From Charina bottae (Eukaryota > Chordata > Lepidosauria > Squamata > Charinaidae): DNA of 64,000 nucleotides. The notes beneath the pieces are model-generated. The model worked only from the letters and a program-made list of their open reading frames with translations. It did not search any database and had not been told where the DNA came from. The translations under genes and the position numbers were made by a program. The stretch spans positions 25,901,501 to 25,965,500 of the forward strand of contig JALMGJ010000011.1 in the NCBI GenBank assembly GCA_023362775.1. Direction: 5' to 3'. This document shows, piece by piece, positions 34,427 to 45,343 of the stretch; position 1 is the stretch's first letter, and every line of letters starts with the position of its first letter.

Positions 34427-34615
34427 GTGAGCTTTTACAAGAGAAAATGGGAGAACCCCATTTTTCCTTTCTTTTATTTTTTCTTGCTTTATTTGTCTGC
34501 TTCCCATTTCTGGTACTTTGCATGCCTACTTGAGAGAACATTGGCCTTTTCTCTTTAGTTCATACAGAAGGAGACAGTTCTATCTAGTCTACTGTTAAAT
34601 CAACTGTGCAAACTT

Positions 34616-36353
34616 TAACCCCTCCCCTGTGCAAGGAAGAGAAGACAGGGAAGACATGAAATAGTTTGTCTCAACTTTTTTTATATTGGAATCAGAGGGG
34701 TTGGGAGGCAGAATTTCAGTTGTAGAATTATTTGATAGCCTTCAATGAACTAGAATAGTACATTAAGTACACATTGAGAAAAGAATGCTCTGGTGATCCA
34801 AACAGTGACAGCCACCAAAAAGAACAAGCAAACAAACCCCACAGATCATGGCACATTAACCTTGTGTTTCCTTTCAATTCTGTTATTGGCATAAACACAT
34901 TCTTTGAAACTGACAGTCAAAGCATTATCCATATACCACAGCCTTTTTTAACATGAGAGTCACTGGATGAAGACAACATTGAAGATTAATTTATGTTTGG
35001 TACAGTGTTGAGGCATTTAAGGGGAAGCTTAATTGAGCCTTCTGAAATATCAATATGTATGGTGGCTAGCATGTTGGACAAGCACTGGGGAGTTGCTGGT
35101 TCAACTCCACCCTCAGCTTCAGAAAGTGGAAGTACTGGCTGTCATAACTTCAAACGGTCACTTAACGAGTGGTTGGTAAGTGAGGACTACCTGTACTTTG
35201 GGCCAGTCACTTTCTCTCAGCAAAACTTAGGTCAACATTCACAGATAGGCAGAGCAGGGATTTTCTTTTTTCTTGATTTTTTTTTTTTTTTGGGTGGTAG
35301 AAAGGAGGTTTTGGTGATAATCTTTGTTTCAACATCTCAGAATAGTGATCATATTGATTTGAACGCTTCCCCTTCTTGCTACACAGAAAAGAGTTGAAGA
35401 ATACCTCCTATATCATAGAACAAGTTGGATCAAGAAGACTTGTTCTCCCCCAATAGCTCTACTGTTTCTCCTGAAAGATGAGATTGCTGTTCTGATCATA
35501 CCACAGATAACACCTATTCTCTTTCAAATTCCCCAGAGAGACACAATCAGATTGAAGGCATGTTCTCACAAAAGACTTCAGATTTACTCTTTGAAGCTTT
35601 AGTGCAGGCCTTGAAATTTGGGATGCAGAACCTGGAAAAGAAACAAGTTGTATGATTGGATCATACAGCTCCAATTGATCTCTGTCCTTCCCCCCTACAC
35701 TGACCATAAGCCTGCAGTTCACTACATTATCCATAGGGATAGATCAGTGATAACCTGAATCTTGTGAATTCCTAAACAAGTGAGATTGAAACCTTTTTTT
35801 GAAAAAAATCTACCAACGCTAATTTTTTAAATGTATTCCTTAAAATCAGAGAGCAGAAAGTTGGTAGGGGACCCCATCCCACACTTTTGGCTGGTGTGTG
35901 AAATTTGTCCATTCATTCTTCAGTTTTATTTGAAGATGACAATGTAGCTCTTTGTACTACTAGAACTCTGATAAAGGAGAATGCTGAAAGAAGTGGGACA
36001 ATAATTTATTTTTCTTCCTTTGAAATCATTACAATTTTAACATTTCTAATTACTGTGTGCTGGACATAATACTAAAGGCGGTCAGCAGATAATAGAACAG
36101 AAATATTATTATCCATTATTGGGAAACTGTATTTCTATTTCGAAACTCTATTTCTATTGTTACAGATAAAAATGGGTTGGGCTTTTTTGCAATCCATCAT
36201 ACTGTCGACATTTTCTTCTTGTTCTTCTTCATATTATGATTGTATTATTGTACACCACCCAAAGTCTGTATAGATGGAGTGGCCTATAAAAGCTGACAAT
36301 TTGTTAATTAAATGCCATCATCGCTGCCACTATTAAAATACTGTATCTTATCC
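34616..36353. other. Intergenic region downstream of V2R-B
   Basis: No gene is recognised. A composite SINE lies at 35056-35260 and a weak L2-like tail near 36235-36310. A minus-strand open frame at 35459-35734 has no family resemblance I can name. Confidence 0.45.
35056..35260 (+). mobile_element. tRNA-derived SINE with inserted short repeat
   Basis: Polymerase III-like boxes TGGCTAGCATG and GGTTCAACTCC are followed by the body piece GGGCCAGTCACTTTCTCTCAG. Between them sits TCACTTAACGAGTGG and GTAAGTGAGGACTACCTGTA, a motif that belongs to another interspersed repeat (compare 58000-58103). Confidence 0.6.
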
Positions 36354-37226
36354 TTTTTTTTTTTAAATCATTTTATTTACATTCAACATAAAACATAAAA
36401 CAAAACACATAACACATAACAATGATTACATATAACACATAACAATGGTTACATTTATGTATATATATTTACATTTGATTTTACATAATCATTTTTATTA
36501 TATTTAATATAATGTATCCTTCTTCCTTGTTTTTTTTGTCTCTAATCTTTTCCCTCCTTTATCTTCCATTCTCTTCTAACCTATTCTCTCTCTATCTTTT
36601 CCTTTCCCTTACCTTCCATTTTGACTCTTCCCTTAATTCCTTTTCTCTTTCATCCACTCCCTTCTTCCTTTTTTAACCCTCTCTTTCTCTCTCTAATCTC
36701 TTCTCTCACTTGCCTTACTCTTTCTAACCCTCCCATCTCTCTCTATCTTTTCCTTTCCTTTATCTTCCATTTTCATTCTTCCTTTTGTCCCTTCGTCCAT
36801 TCCCTTCTTTTTTTTTGACCCTCTCATTCTCTCTAATATCTTCTCTCATACTCCCTCTTTCTCTCTCTAACCTCTTCTTTCCCTTCTCCTCTCTTCTATC
36901 TTCTCTCCCTATCTTTCTTTCCCTTTTCACCCTTTCTACCCTCTTTTTCTTTCTAACCTATTCCTTCCTTTCTCTTCTTACTTTATATATGTTTATCACT
37001 CTTGTCTCCCTTTCTTTACATTATATTATATTATATTATTTATTTATTTATTTGTATCAAATTCAATCTTAACTTTTAGATCTTTGTTTTATAATACATA
37101 ATACATACATACACTTCATTAAAATTCTTCCAGTTTTCTTAACAAAAAAATCTTGTAAATACTTGATTTACATTTTTTCTCTTCTTATACCTCTTTTTTT
37201 TCCCCTCGCCCCTCCTTTATTTGTAC

Positions 37227-37228
<2 letters not shown>

Positions 37229-37273
<45 letters not shown>
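37229..37273. repeat. (ATT)n microsatellite
   Basis: About 14 ATT units within the L1 3' untranslated region. Confidence 0.95.
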
Positions 37274-37274
<1 letters not shown>

Positions 37275-37280
37275 TATTCT

Positions 37281-40200
37281 CTACTTGATGTTATATTCTT
37301 TTTGAATATACTTTATGAAGGGGTCCCATGTTTCCTTGTACTTCCCCATTTCTTTTCCTTTTATTAGATTTGTTAATTTGTCTGTTTGCATTAAATCCAT
37401 TATTTTTATAATCCATTCTTCTTTTGTTGGAATATTTTCTTGTTTACAGCATTGGGCGTATTTTATCCTTGCAGCTGTACTTAAATACTGAAATAAAACC
37501 TTTTGTTTTTTATTTATATTGTCTTCAATTTTGCCCAATAAATATAATTCTGGTATCATTCTTATTTCTTTATCGAATATTTTACATACATATTTGTGTA
37601 TTTTGCCCCAATATTTTTTTGCTTTTTCACATAACCACCATACATGGTAGAAAGATCCACTTTTGTTTTTGCATTTCCAACATAAATTAGAATTACTCAT
37701 TTTTGATTTAAATAACACCTCAGGAGACATGTACCATCTAAAAATCATTTTATACATATTTTCTCTTAGATCATTACTTAAAGTAAATTTTATATTTTTG
37801 ACCCAGATTTCTTGCCAATCTTCATATGTAATTTCAATTCCTAAATTTTCCTCCCATTTTCTCATATATTTTTTAATTTTTATGTCCTTGGTTTTCATTT
37901 CCAGTAGCGTTTTATATATTTTAGAAATTAAATGTTCTTCCTCTTTTTCTAGTATATTATCCCAATTATTTTCTATTTTTGTAAATTGATAATTTTTTTC
38001 ATCTATTTTATATTGCTCTTTCAATTGCAAATATGTAAACCAATGACATACTATATTTTCATTTTCTAGTTCTTCCCTTGTTTTAAGTTTCTGATTATTT
38101 CCTTCAAATTTTAACAAATTTTTATATCTTATATATTCTTTTTTATTTTGACTCCCTAATCTGGTACATGCCTCCTGGGCTGACACCCATAATGGAAGAT
38201 TTGGTAATAGTGTTTTTTTGTATATGTTCCAAATTTTTAGCAATGATTTTCTTATTATATGGTTATTAAATGCCTTATGTATTTTACTTTTATTATACCA
38301 CATGTAACCATGCCGACCATACCTATTGTCGTGTCCTTCTAAATTCAGTAATTTTTCATTTTCTAGTTTTATCCAATCTTTAATCCATATTAGGCCGCAT
38401 GTTTCATAATATAATTTAAGGTCTGGCATTGCTAATCCCCCTCTATCTTTTGTGTCTTGTAAATATTTTAATTTTATTCTAGGTTTTCTCTTTTGCCATA
38501 TAAATTTAGATATTTCTTTTTGCCATTTTATAAAAATTTGGTCTTTAATCATAATTGGGATTGTTTGGAACAAATACAAAAATCTTGGTAGTATATTCAT
38601 TTTTATTGTAGCAATCCTCCCCAGTAATGATAGCTGTAAATTTACCCATTTCTCAAGGTCTTTTTTAATTTCTTTCCATAAATTATCATAGTTATTTTTA
38701 TACAAATCTAAATTGTTATCTGTTAATTGTATTCCTAAATATTTTAATTTTCTAACGTTTTGAAATCCTGTTATTTGTTCTAATTGACTTTTTTCTTCTT
38801 TTGTCATGTTTAAATTTATCATTTTGGTTTTCTGTATATTAATTTTAAATCCTGATAAATCACCATATTCTTGTAATTTTAAAATTAATTTTTCTATTGT
38901 ATTTCTTGGATTTTGTATTGTTATTACGAGATTGTCTGCGAAAGCCTTTAATTTATGATTATCCTGTTTTACCTTGATCCCTTCTATATTTTGATCTTTC
39001 CTGATTTCTTCCAGTAATACTTCTAGAACCAATATGAATAATAATGGTGAAATGGGACAACCTTGTCTTGTACCTTTTCTTATTTTACATTCCTGGGTTT
39101 CTTCTTCATTTACCATTATTCTTGCTTTTTGAATCTTGTATATTGCTCTTATTGCTTTTATAAATTTTTCCCCAAAATTTCTATTTTCTAGTACTTTAAA
39201 CATAAATTCCCAATTAACGTTATCGAAACCTTTCTCCGCATCTAGAAATAATAACATTATTGGTTTTTCATTATGAACGTTTGCGTATTCAATTAAATTA
39301 ATCACATGTCTTATATTTTCTTTTATTTGTTTATTTGGTAAGAAACCATTTTGATTCTGATTAATAATTTTCTGTAATATTTTTTTTAACCTTTCAGCAA
39401 GAATAATGGCAAATATTTTGTAATCATTGTTTAGTAAGGAGATTGGCCTATAATTCTTACATTCTGTTAAGTCTTGGTTTTCTTTTGGTATTAACACAAT
39501 ATTTGCTTCTCTCCATGATAGTGGTATGTCTGCACCCTGTAATATTGAATTGAATAGAATTTTTAATGGATTAATTAGATGTTCTTGAAATTTTTTATAA
39601 TATTCGGCTATGAAACCGTCGTTTCCTGGTGTTTTCCCTGTTTTCAGTCTTTTGATTGCATCTTTGATTTCTTGTGTTGTAATGTTATTATTTGTAAAAT
39701 CTTTGTCTTCTTCTGTTAATTTTTCTAGTTTACATTTTCCAATATATTCATCTATTTTATTTTTTGATATTTGTTGTTTTTGATATAATCTGGTATAGTA
39801 ATCAAAGAAAGCCTTTTTGATATCTTCATTATATATCAATTCTTTATTCTTATCTCTAATTTTTGAAATGATTTTTTTTCCTTTTCTTTCCTTAATTTGT
39901 ATGCCAGCCATTTTCCTGGTTTATTTGCCTGTTCAAAATTTCTTTGTTTAATAAATTTTAGTTTTCTATTCAATTCTTCTGTTAGTTCTATTTTGATTTG
40001 AAGTTGCAATAGTTTTATTTGGTTTCTTAATTCCTCTTTTTCTTTTTTCCTTCTATTGTTCTTTTGCAATTCTAATTCTTTCTCTTTTATCTGTTCCATT
40101 ATTGTTTCTATTTTTTTTCTTGTTCTTTTTTTGATAATTATTAAGTGATATCAGTTGTCCTCTCATATATGCTTTGCTTGTATCCCAAACTGTTTCTATT

Positions 40201-41032
40201 TTAACTCCCTTATCAATATTCCAAGTAAAAAATTCTTGTAATTTTTTTTCTAATTCTTCTATATTTTTTTTATCTTTCAGAATATTTTCATTCATTCTCC
40301 ATCTATATATTTTGGTATTGATGTTTAGGGTCATTTGAATTGGGCTGTGATCTGAGAGTGTTTTTGGTAGAATTGACATGTCTTTTATTTTATTTTCTAA
40401 GCTTTTAGATATCCAGATCATGTCTATTCTAGAAAATGAATTAAATCTATTTGAATAAAATGTATAGTCTCTTTTATTTCCTTTATTGTGCCTCCAAGCA
40501 TCTACTAACATTAAATTTTTAACCATATTAAAAAATTCTTTTGGTAGTTTTCCTTGGTTTTTGCTAATCTGGTTATCTGATTTCCTATCTATTTTAGGTT
40601 CCACAACCCCATTCAAATCTCCCATTAACACCCAATTTTTATTCGCATGTTCAGAGAGGACATCTGATAATTCTTTATAAAAAAAATTTTGATTGTTATT
40701 TGGGGCATAAACCCCCACTATCCAAATTTTCATATTTTGGCTTTCAATTTCCACTATTAAAAATCTTCCCTCTTCATCTTTTAATATTATTTTAGGTTTA
40801 AGTGAAGGTTTTACATAGATTACTATACCATTTTTTTTCTTTTCATTAGCTGTTGAAAATGCTAGCCCTAGTTTTTTATTGTCCAAATATTTTGTATCCT
40901 TTTTTTTATGTGGGTTTCTTGAAGACAAATGATATCTAATTCTAATTTTTTTAAAATTTGAAATGTTCTATGTCTTTTCACTGGTGAGTTAAATCCATTG
41001 ATATTCCATGTTAAATTTTTAAGTTTACTCAT
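37281..41032 (-). pseudogene. L1 ORF2 (endonuclease and reverse transcriptase), few lesions
   Basis: ORF2 starts with ATG at 41032, overlapping the ORF1 stop. The endonuclease shows LTWNINGFNSP, CLQETHIKK, MGDLNGVVEPK and LSDHSPIQM. The reverse transcriptase shows TPGNDGFIAEYYK, FLDAEKGFDNVNW, KGTRQGCPISPLLF and, at about 38940, FADN where the catalytic box is normally FADD. The C-terminal region with a Cys/His cluster (CWKCKNKSGSFYHVWWLC) ends at 37281. Frame breaks occur only near A-runs at about 40900, 40070 and 39880. A long RT-to-C-terminus frame of 876 codons is uninterrupted. The FADN change alone should abolish polymerase activity. Confidence 0.93.
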
Positions 41033-41540
41033 CTTTCTTACTTCCCATTTCTTTCTCTAATCTCTTGTGAAATTCCTTTGCTTTGTATATAGAATTTAGT
41101 CTATATCTTTGTCCCTTATACGTTAAGTTAACTCCTTCAAAATTCTCCCATCTAAAATTTATTTCATGTTTCTTTAATGTTTCTGTCAGAAATTTATATT
41201 CTTTTCTTTTTCTTAGTATTCCTCCAGGTATTTCTTTAAAGATAGTGATAGCATTACCTTCAATCTCAATTTTTTTGTTAAATGCTGTTTGAATAACCAT
41301 ATCTCTATATATTTTTTAGAAAATTCTATCAATATGTCTCTAGGTTTCTTGTTAATCTTTGCATATTTAGAGTTAACTCTATATATTTTTTCAATTTCAT
41401 CATCTATTTTCTCCTCCTCCCATTCTATCAAATCAGCAATCATTTGAATAAGCAGTCCTTTAATATTTTCTTCTTTGTCTTCCTCCACCCCTCTTATTCT
41501 TATGTAACGTTCTTTTTCTATGAACGTTTCTTCTAGCAGT
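41025..41540 (-). pseudogene. L1 ORF1 (RNA-binding protein), C-terminal two thirds
   Basis: The minus-strand translation gives an RRM-like part (KPRDILIEFSKKYIEIWLF) and the ORF1p C-terminal domain (INFRWENFEGVNLTYK, RYRLNSIYKAKEF), ending MGSKKDE at 41025. There is a frame break between 41300 and 41213. The N-terminal coiled coil is lost to 5' truncation. Confidence 0.88.
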
Positions 41541-42765
41541 AAATGGTGCGGCAGAGCTGGTGTGTTTGGGGGAGGCCGGAGTACACACACTGTGCACACA
41601 GCACCATCATCGGCCGGGGAACAAGGGGCGGGGATGGAGGACCACCACTGCCCCATCCCCCTCGGGCTTGGCCGAGGGAGGGAGGAGAGTCGCTGCTGCT
41701 GCCACCACCACAGAGCAGGAGAAGCAGGAGGAGCCGGCTGCACTTGGCTGCTTCAGTCACACCACTCCGCCCCTTGCTGCCCGCTGAAGCTCCCCAGGGT
41801 GGCCGGCTCCTGCTTCTCCTGCTCGGCGGCCCAACAACTCTCCTCCCTTGGCCAAGCCTGATCAGATGCACATACACACACTCACACACTCACAGGACAG
41901 ACTGCCCTCGGCAGGAGCCGGCCGTGCTGGGAGGCTTCAGCCACACCACTCCGCCCCCCAGCATGGCCAGCTCCTGCCAGGGCAGTCTATCCTGTGAGTG
42001 TGTGTGTGTGTGTGTGCACCTGATTGGGCTTGGCCAAGGGAGGAGAGTTGTCGCACACACACACACACACACTCATACACCCCACACCCTCTTTCTCCAG
42101 CCTCCCCATGACCAAATGCACCCGCACCTGTTGCAGGGAGGCTGGAGAAAGAGGGTGTGGGGTGCACGTGTGTGTGTGTGTGCGCGCGCGATTACGCTGA
42201 GCAAGTAATCCCCGTGCACACGCACACATGCACACACACGCACGCACCCCACACCCTCTTTCTCCAGACTCCATGCAACAGGTGCAGGTGCATTTGGTCA
42301 TGGGGAGGATGGAGAAAGAGGGTGTGGTGTGTGTGTGTGTGTGTGTACGCGCAATTACTCTGAGCAAGTAATCTGCACGTGCATGCACGCACGCACACAT
42401 ACACACACACACACATGCACCCTCTTTCCACAACCTTTCCGTGCCTGCTTTCCCTGGCCTCACCACTGCTGGGCAGACAATTTCAGGATCAGGTAAGGAG
42501 GCAGGAACCTGGACTGTGGTGCTGTGTCTGCTGCTGGGCTCGCACGTGGCAACTGGGCTTCCAGTTGCCGCGCTGATCGGGCCTCTTCTGGGCTGCCTCC
42601 AATGGCAAGTCCGGCTCCAGTCCTCCTTCCTGTCTTCCTGTCCTCCTTCCCGCCGGGTTTAAAAAAGGGACAAAATTGAGATTTTGATCAAAACGACGGG
42701 ACGGTTGAAAAATGCTAAAATAACGGGACTGTCCTGTTCAAAACGGGACGTATGGTCACCCTAAC
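41541..42765. mobile_element. GC-rich DNA-transposon-like region with inverted repeats
   Basis: The right end reads GGGACGTATGGTCACCCTAA, preceded by CGGGACTGTCCTGTTCAAAA. These subterminal motifs belong to a widespread class of amniote DNA transposon ends. The interior alternates CACA/TGTG tracts with inverted copies of ACACCCTCTTTCTCCAG and its complement at about 42085, 42142, 42249 and 42312. No left end is visible because the L1 abuts at about 41540. No transposase frame is seen. Confidence 0.5.
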
Positions 42766-43256
42766 TTAAGCATTTTTTTAAAATTAAAAGTCAGTAGTTA
42801 CTCTTCAAATGTTCACAGAAGAAAATAAAGTAATGATTGTAACATATGCCTAGTTTAAAAGTTATACAGAAGAGTCTTCTGTGTTTGTTGCCTGCTGATT
42901 ATAGGAATTAAACCAGATAAGATTATTAGCCATCTAATATTGTTGACCTTAACTGGAATCAGTTCTCTAGAATGTCTGTAAGAATTACTTGTTGTTATCT
43001 ATAAGTTCTTTGTTTTAAAAGTTGGGGGCGGGGGGAGAAAAAAGAGAGATTAGGTATGCCAGGAGTTGACTCAGAACTACCGCCTTGCATCGCTGCCATG
43101 TGGTGGTTCCCAATGTGCATGCCTACTGGGAGCTAATCACCGTGGCGCAATTCGAATTCCACCAGCATCTCATGTCTCTCTATACTTGTGTGTTTAATTG
43201 TAAATAAAAGACTCTATTTCACCCCTTCCTGTTTCAAGTCTTAGTCAGGACAGGAT
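42766..43256. other. AT-rich stretch ending in an LTR-like 3' segment
   Basis: Most of it is unrecognised. The last 70 bp (GTAAATAAAAGACTC, then CTTCCTGTTTCAAGTCTTAG, then TCAGGACA) resemble the AATAAA-to-end segment of the solo LTR at 14514-15859. A fragment of a related LTR is possible, but no 5' end or target duplication was found. Confidence 0.4.
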
Positions 43257-43342
43257 ACTGGCTTTGTGGCTAAGGTGGGACTAGAACTCACAGTCTCCTG
43301 GTTTCTAGCCTGATGCCTTAACCACTACACCAAACTGGCTCC
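43257..43342 (-). mobile_element. tRNA-like head of a squamate SINE
   Basis: The minus strand has GGTGTAGTGGTTAAGG (A-box region) and GTGAGTTCTAGTCCC (B-box region), then CACAAAGCCAG. Its body is missing; the homologous body is seen at 49258-49445. Confidence 0.8.
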
Positions 43343-43613
43343 CATCCTTCTCTTACCAGAACTTTAATCCCTCTTCAGTTTGTTTCCTTATGAAAGGATA
43401 AAGTGAAGGGACTTGAGGAGAGAGTTGCTACACTGAAATGCACCAGAAGAACATGAGAGGTTGAAGCTTTCCAGAAGCGACAGAGAAGTGAAGGGAACAT
43501 CAAAGAACAGGGAAAAAATAAACTTTCACAGGGGCAAACACTTGGAAGAATATGACACTCAAAAGCAAGACTCAGGAGGCATTGAGTGCTAGTACTGGGC
43601 TTTCCCTCTAGAG

Positions 43614-45335
43614 CAGGGGTCGGCAAACTTTTTTTGCCGGGAGCCATTTTGACATGCTCGTGCACATTTTGAAGTGCTCGAGAGCCAGGGGGCGGGGTTT
43701 GCGGGCGCGGGCCAATCGCGTGGAAGGGGGCGGGGTTTGCAGGCGGGAGCCAATCGCGTGGAAGGGGGCAGGTTTTGCGGGCGGGAGCCAATCGCGTGGA
43801 AGGGGGCGGGGGAGGTTTGGAAGAAGAAGGGAAAGAGAGGCTCGACTGCTTCGGCGGTGGCGCTTCCAGGTTGTCGCTGCGGCGGCAACGGCTGCCGCTT
43901 CGAAAGGGCAGGCTCCGGGGACCCCGAAAATGCCCTCAGTTTAGGCAGGGAGGCTGCGCCAAGCTGCCTCAGCTGTTCTGCGGGGAGAATTTCCACCCCA
44001 GGGCAGCATGTGCATGTGGAGAGGGGAGGTTTCTGCCTCCCTGCCGGAACCGAGGGCATTTTCGAAAGGGCAGGCTCCGGGGACCCCGAAAATGCCCTCG
44101 GTTCCGGCAGGGAGGCAGAAACCTCCCCTCTCCACATGCACAAGCTGCCCTGGGGTGACAATTCTCCCTGCAGAACAGCTGAGGCAGCTTGCGCGCAGCC
44201 TCCCTGGCTAAACTGAGGGCATTTTCGGGGTCCCCGGAGCCTGCCCTTTCGAAGGGGCAGCACTGCAGCTCGGGCAGCAGTGCCCCTTCGAAAGGGCAGG
44301 CTCCGGGGACCCCGAAAATGCCCTCGGTTCCAGCAGGGAGGCAGAAACCTCCCCTCTCCACATGCACACGCTGCCCTGGGGTGACAATTCTCCCTGCAGA
44401 ACAGCTGAGGCAGCTTGCGCGCAGCCTCCCTGGCTAAACTGAGGGCATTTTCGGGGTCCCCGGAGCCTGCCCTTTCGAAGGGGCAGCACTGCAGCTCGGG
44501 CAGCAGTGCCCCTTCGAAAGGGCAGGCTCCGGGGACCCCGAAAATGCCCTCGGTTCCGGCAGGGAGGCAGAAACCTCCCCTCTCCACATGCACAAGCTGC
44601 CCTGGGGTGACAATTCTCCCTGCAGAACAGCTGAGGCAGCTTGCGCGCAGCCTCCCTGGCTAAACTGAGGGCATTTTCGGGGTCCCCGGAGCCTGCCCTT
44701 TCGAAGGGGCAGCACTGCAGCTCGGGCAGCAGTGCCCCTTCGAAAGGGCAGGCTCCGGGGACCCCGAAAATGCCCTCGGTTCCAGCAGGGAGGCAGAAAC
44801 CTCCCCTCTCCACATGCACACGCTGCCCTGGGGTGGCAATTCTCCCCGCAGAACAGCTGAGGCAGCTTGCGCGCAGCCTCCCTGCCTAAACTGAGGGCAT
44901 TTTCGGGGTCCCCGGAGCCTGCCCTTTCGAAGGGGCAGCACTGCAGCTCGGGCAGCAGTGCCCCTTCGAAAGGGCGGGCTCCGGGGACCCCGAAAATGCC
45001 CTCGGTTCCGGCAGGGAGGCAAAAATCGTGCGGGCAGGCTGCCGGGCTTCCTGACGCACAGCTGATTGGCGCGGAGAATTTCCACTCCCTTCAGCGCTTC
45101 CGGCTTGTCACGCGACACACAGTTTGGAAAGCCCTGCCCGTCGTCAAGATGGCTGCCGGAGACGGCTGCCAGGTTGCCAGGGGTATGCCCACAGCAACGC
45201 ACACCATGCCCGCTGCCGCGCCTGCCCCACCACACTCGCTGCCGCGCCACGCCCGCCACGCCTGCCTGCGGAAGAGCCACACTCAAGGGGCCAAAGAGCC
45301 GCATTTGGCTCGCGAGCCGCCATTTCCGACCCTTG
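43614..45335 (+). mobile_element. Non-autonomous hAT with 226-bp palindromic array
   Basis: The ends are CAGGGGTCGGCAAAC and CATTTCCGACCCTTG, with a perfect 8-bp duplication CTCTAGAG at 43606-43613 and 45336-45343. The subterminal zones (GGGAGCCATTTTGACATG on the left, TTTGGCTCGCGAGCCGCCAT on the right) also bound the element at 55290-57178, which lies in the opposite orientation. There is no transposase. The core is a tandem array of palindromic units. Open frames here are by-products of the repeats. Confidence 0.95.
43905..45025. repeat. 226-bp tandem array of palindromic units
   Basis: GCGCGCAGCCTCCCTG recurs at 44191, 44417, 44643 and 44869, exactly 226 bp apart. Each unit contains GGGGTCCCCGGAGCCTGCCC and its inverted copy around a short spacer (GCAGCTCGGGCAGC), giving arms of about 42 bp. 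A partial unit precedes the array at 43905-44110. Confidence 0.96.
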
Positions 45336-45343
45336 CTCTAGAG

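Larger units (their letters stand above)
29467..34615 (+). repeat. Segmental duplication, copy B
   Basis: Collinear and near-identical with 1-4285. Differences are the 242-bp exon 3 deletion, absence of the intron 5 hAT and presence of the half-L1 at 32599-34303. Homology ends near ATCAACTGTGCAAAC. Confidence 0.92.
36354..41540 (-). mobile_element. Large L1 LINE, 5'-truncated in ORF1
   Basis: On the minus strand it has partial ORF1, ORF2, a roughly 900-bp purine-rich 3' untranslated region (pyrimidine-rich as printed, 36535-37270) and a poly-A tail at 36354-36367. An (ATT)n run lies at 37229-37273. Homology to ORF1 stops at about 41540, where GC-rich DNA begins. I could not find a matching target duplication, so the right junction may reflect 5' truncation with rearrangement. 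Confidence 0.92.

Noticed and set aside
35459..35734. 91-codon minus-strand frame
   Set aside because: No family resemblance, no conserved motif or splice context; probably chance.
36621..37072. Ser/Leu/Phe-rich plus-strand frames at 36621-37072
   Set aside because: They are translations of the pyrimidine-rich reverse complement of an L1 3' untranslated region.
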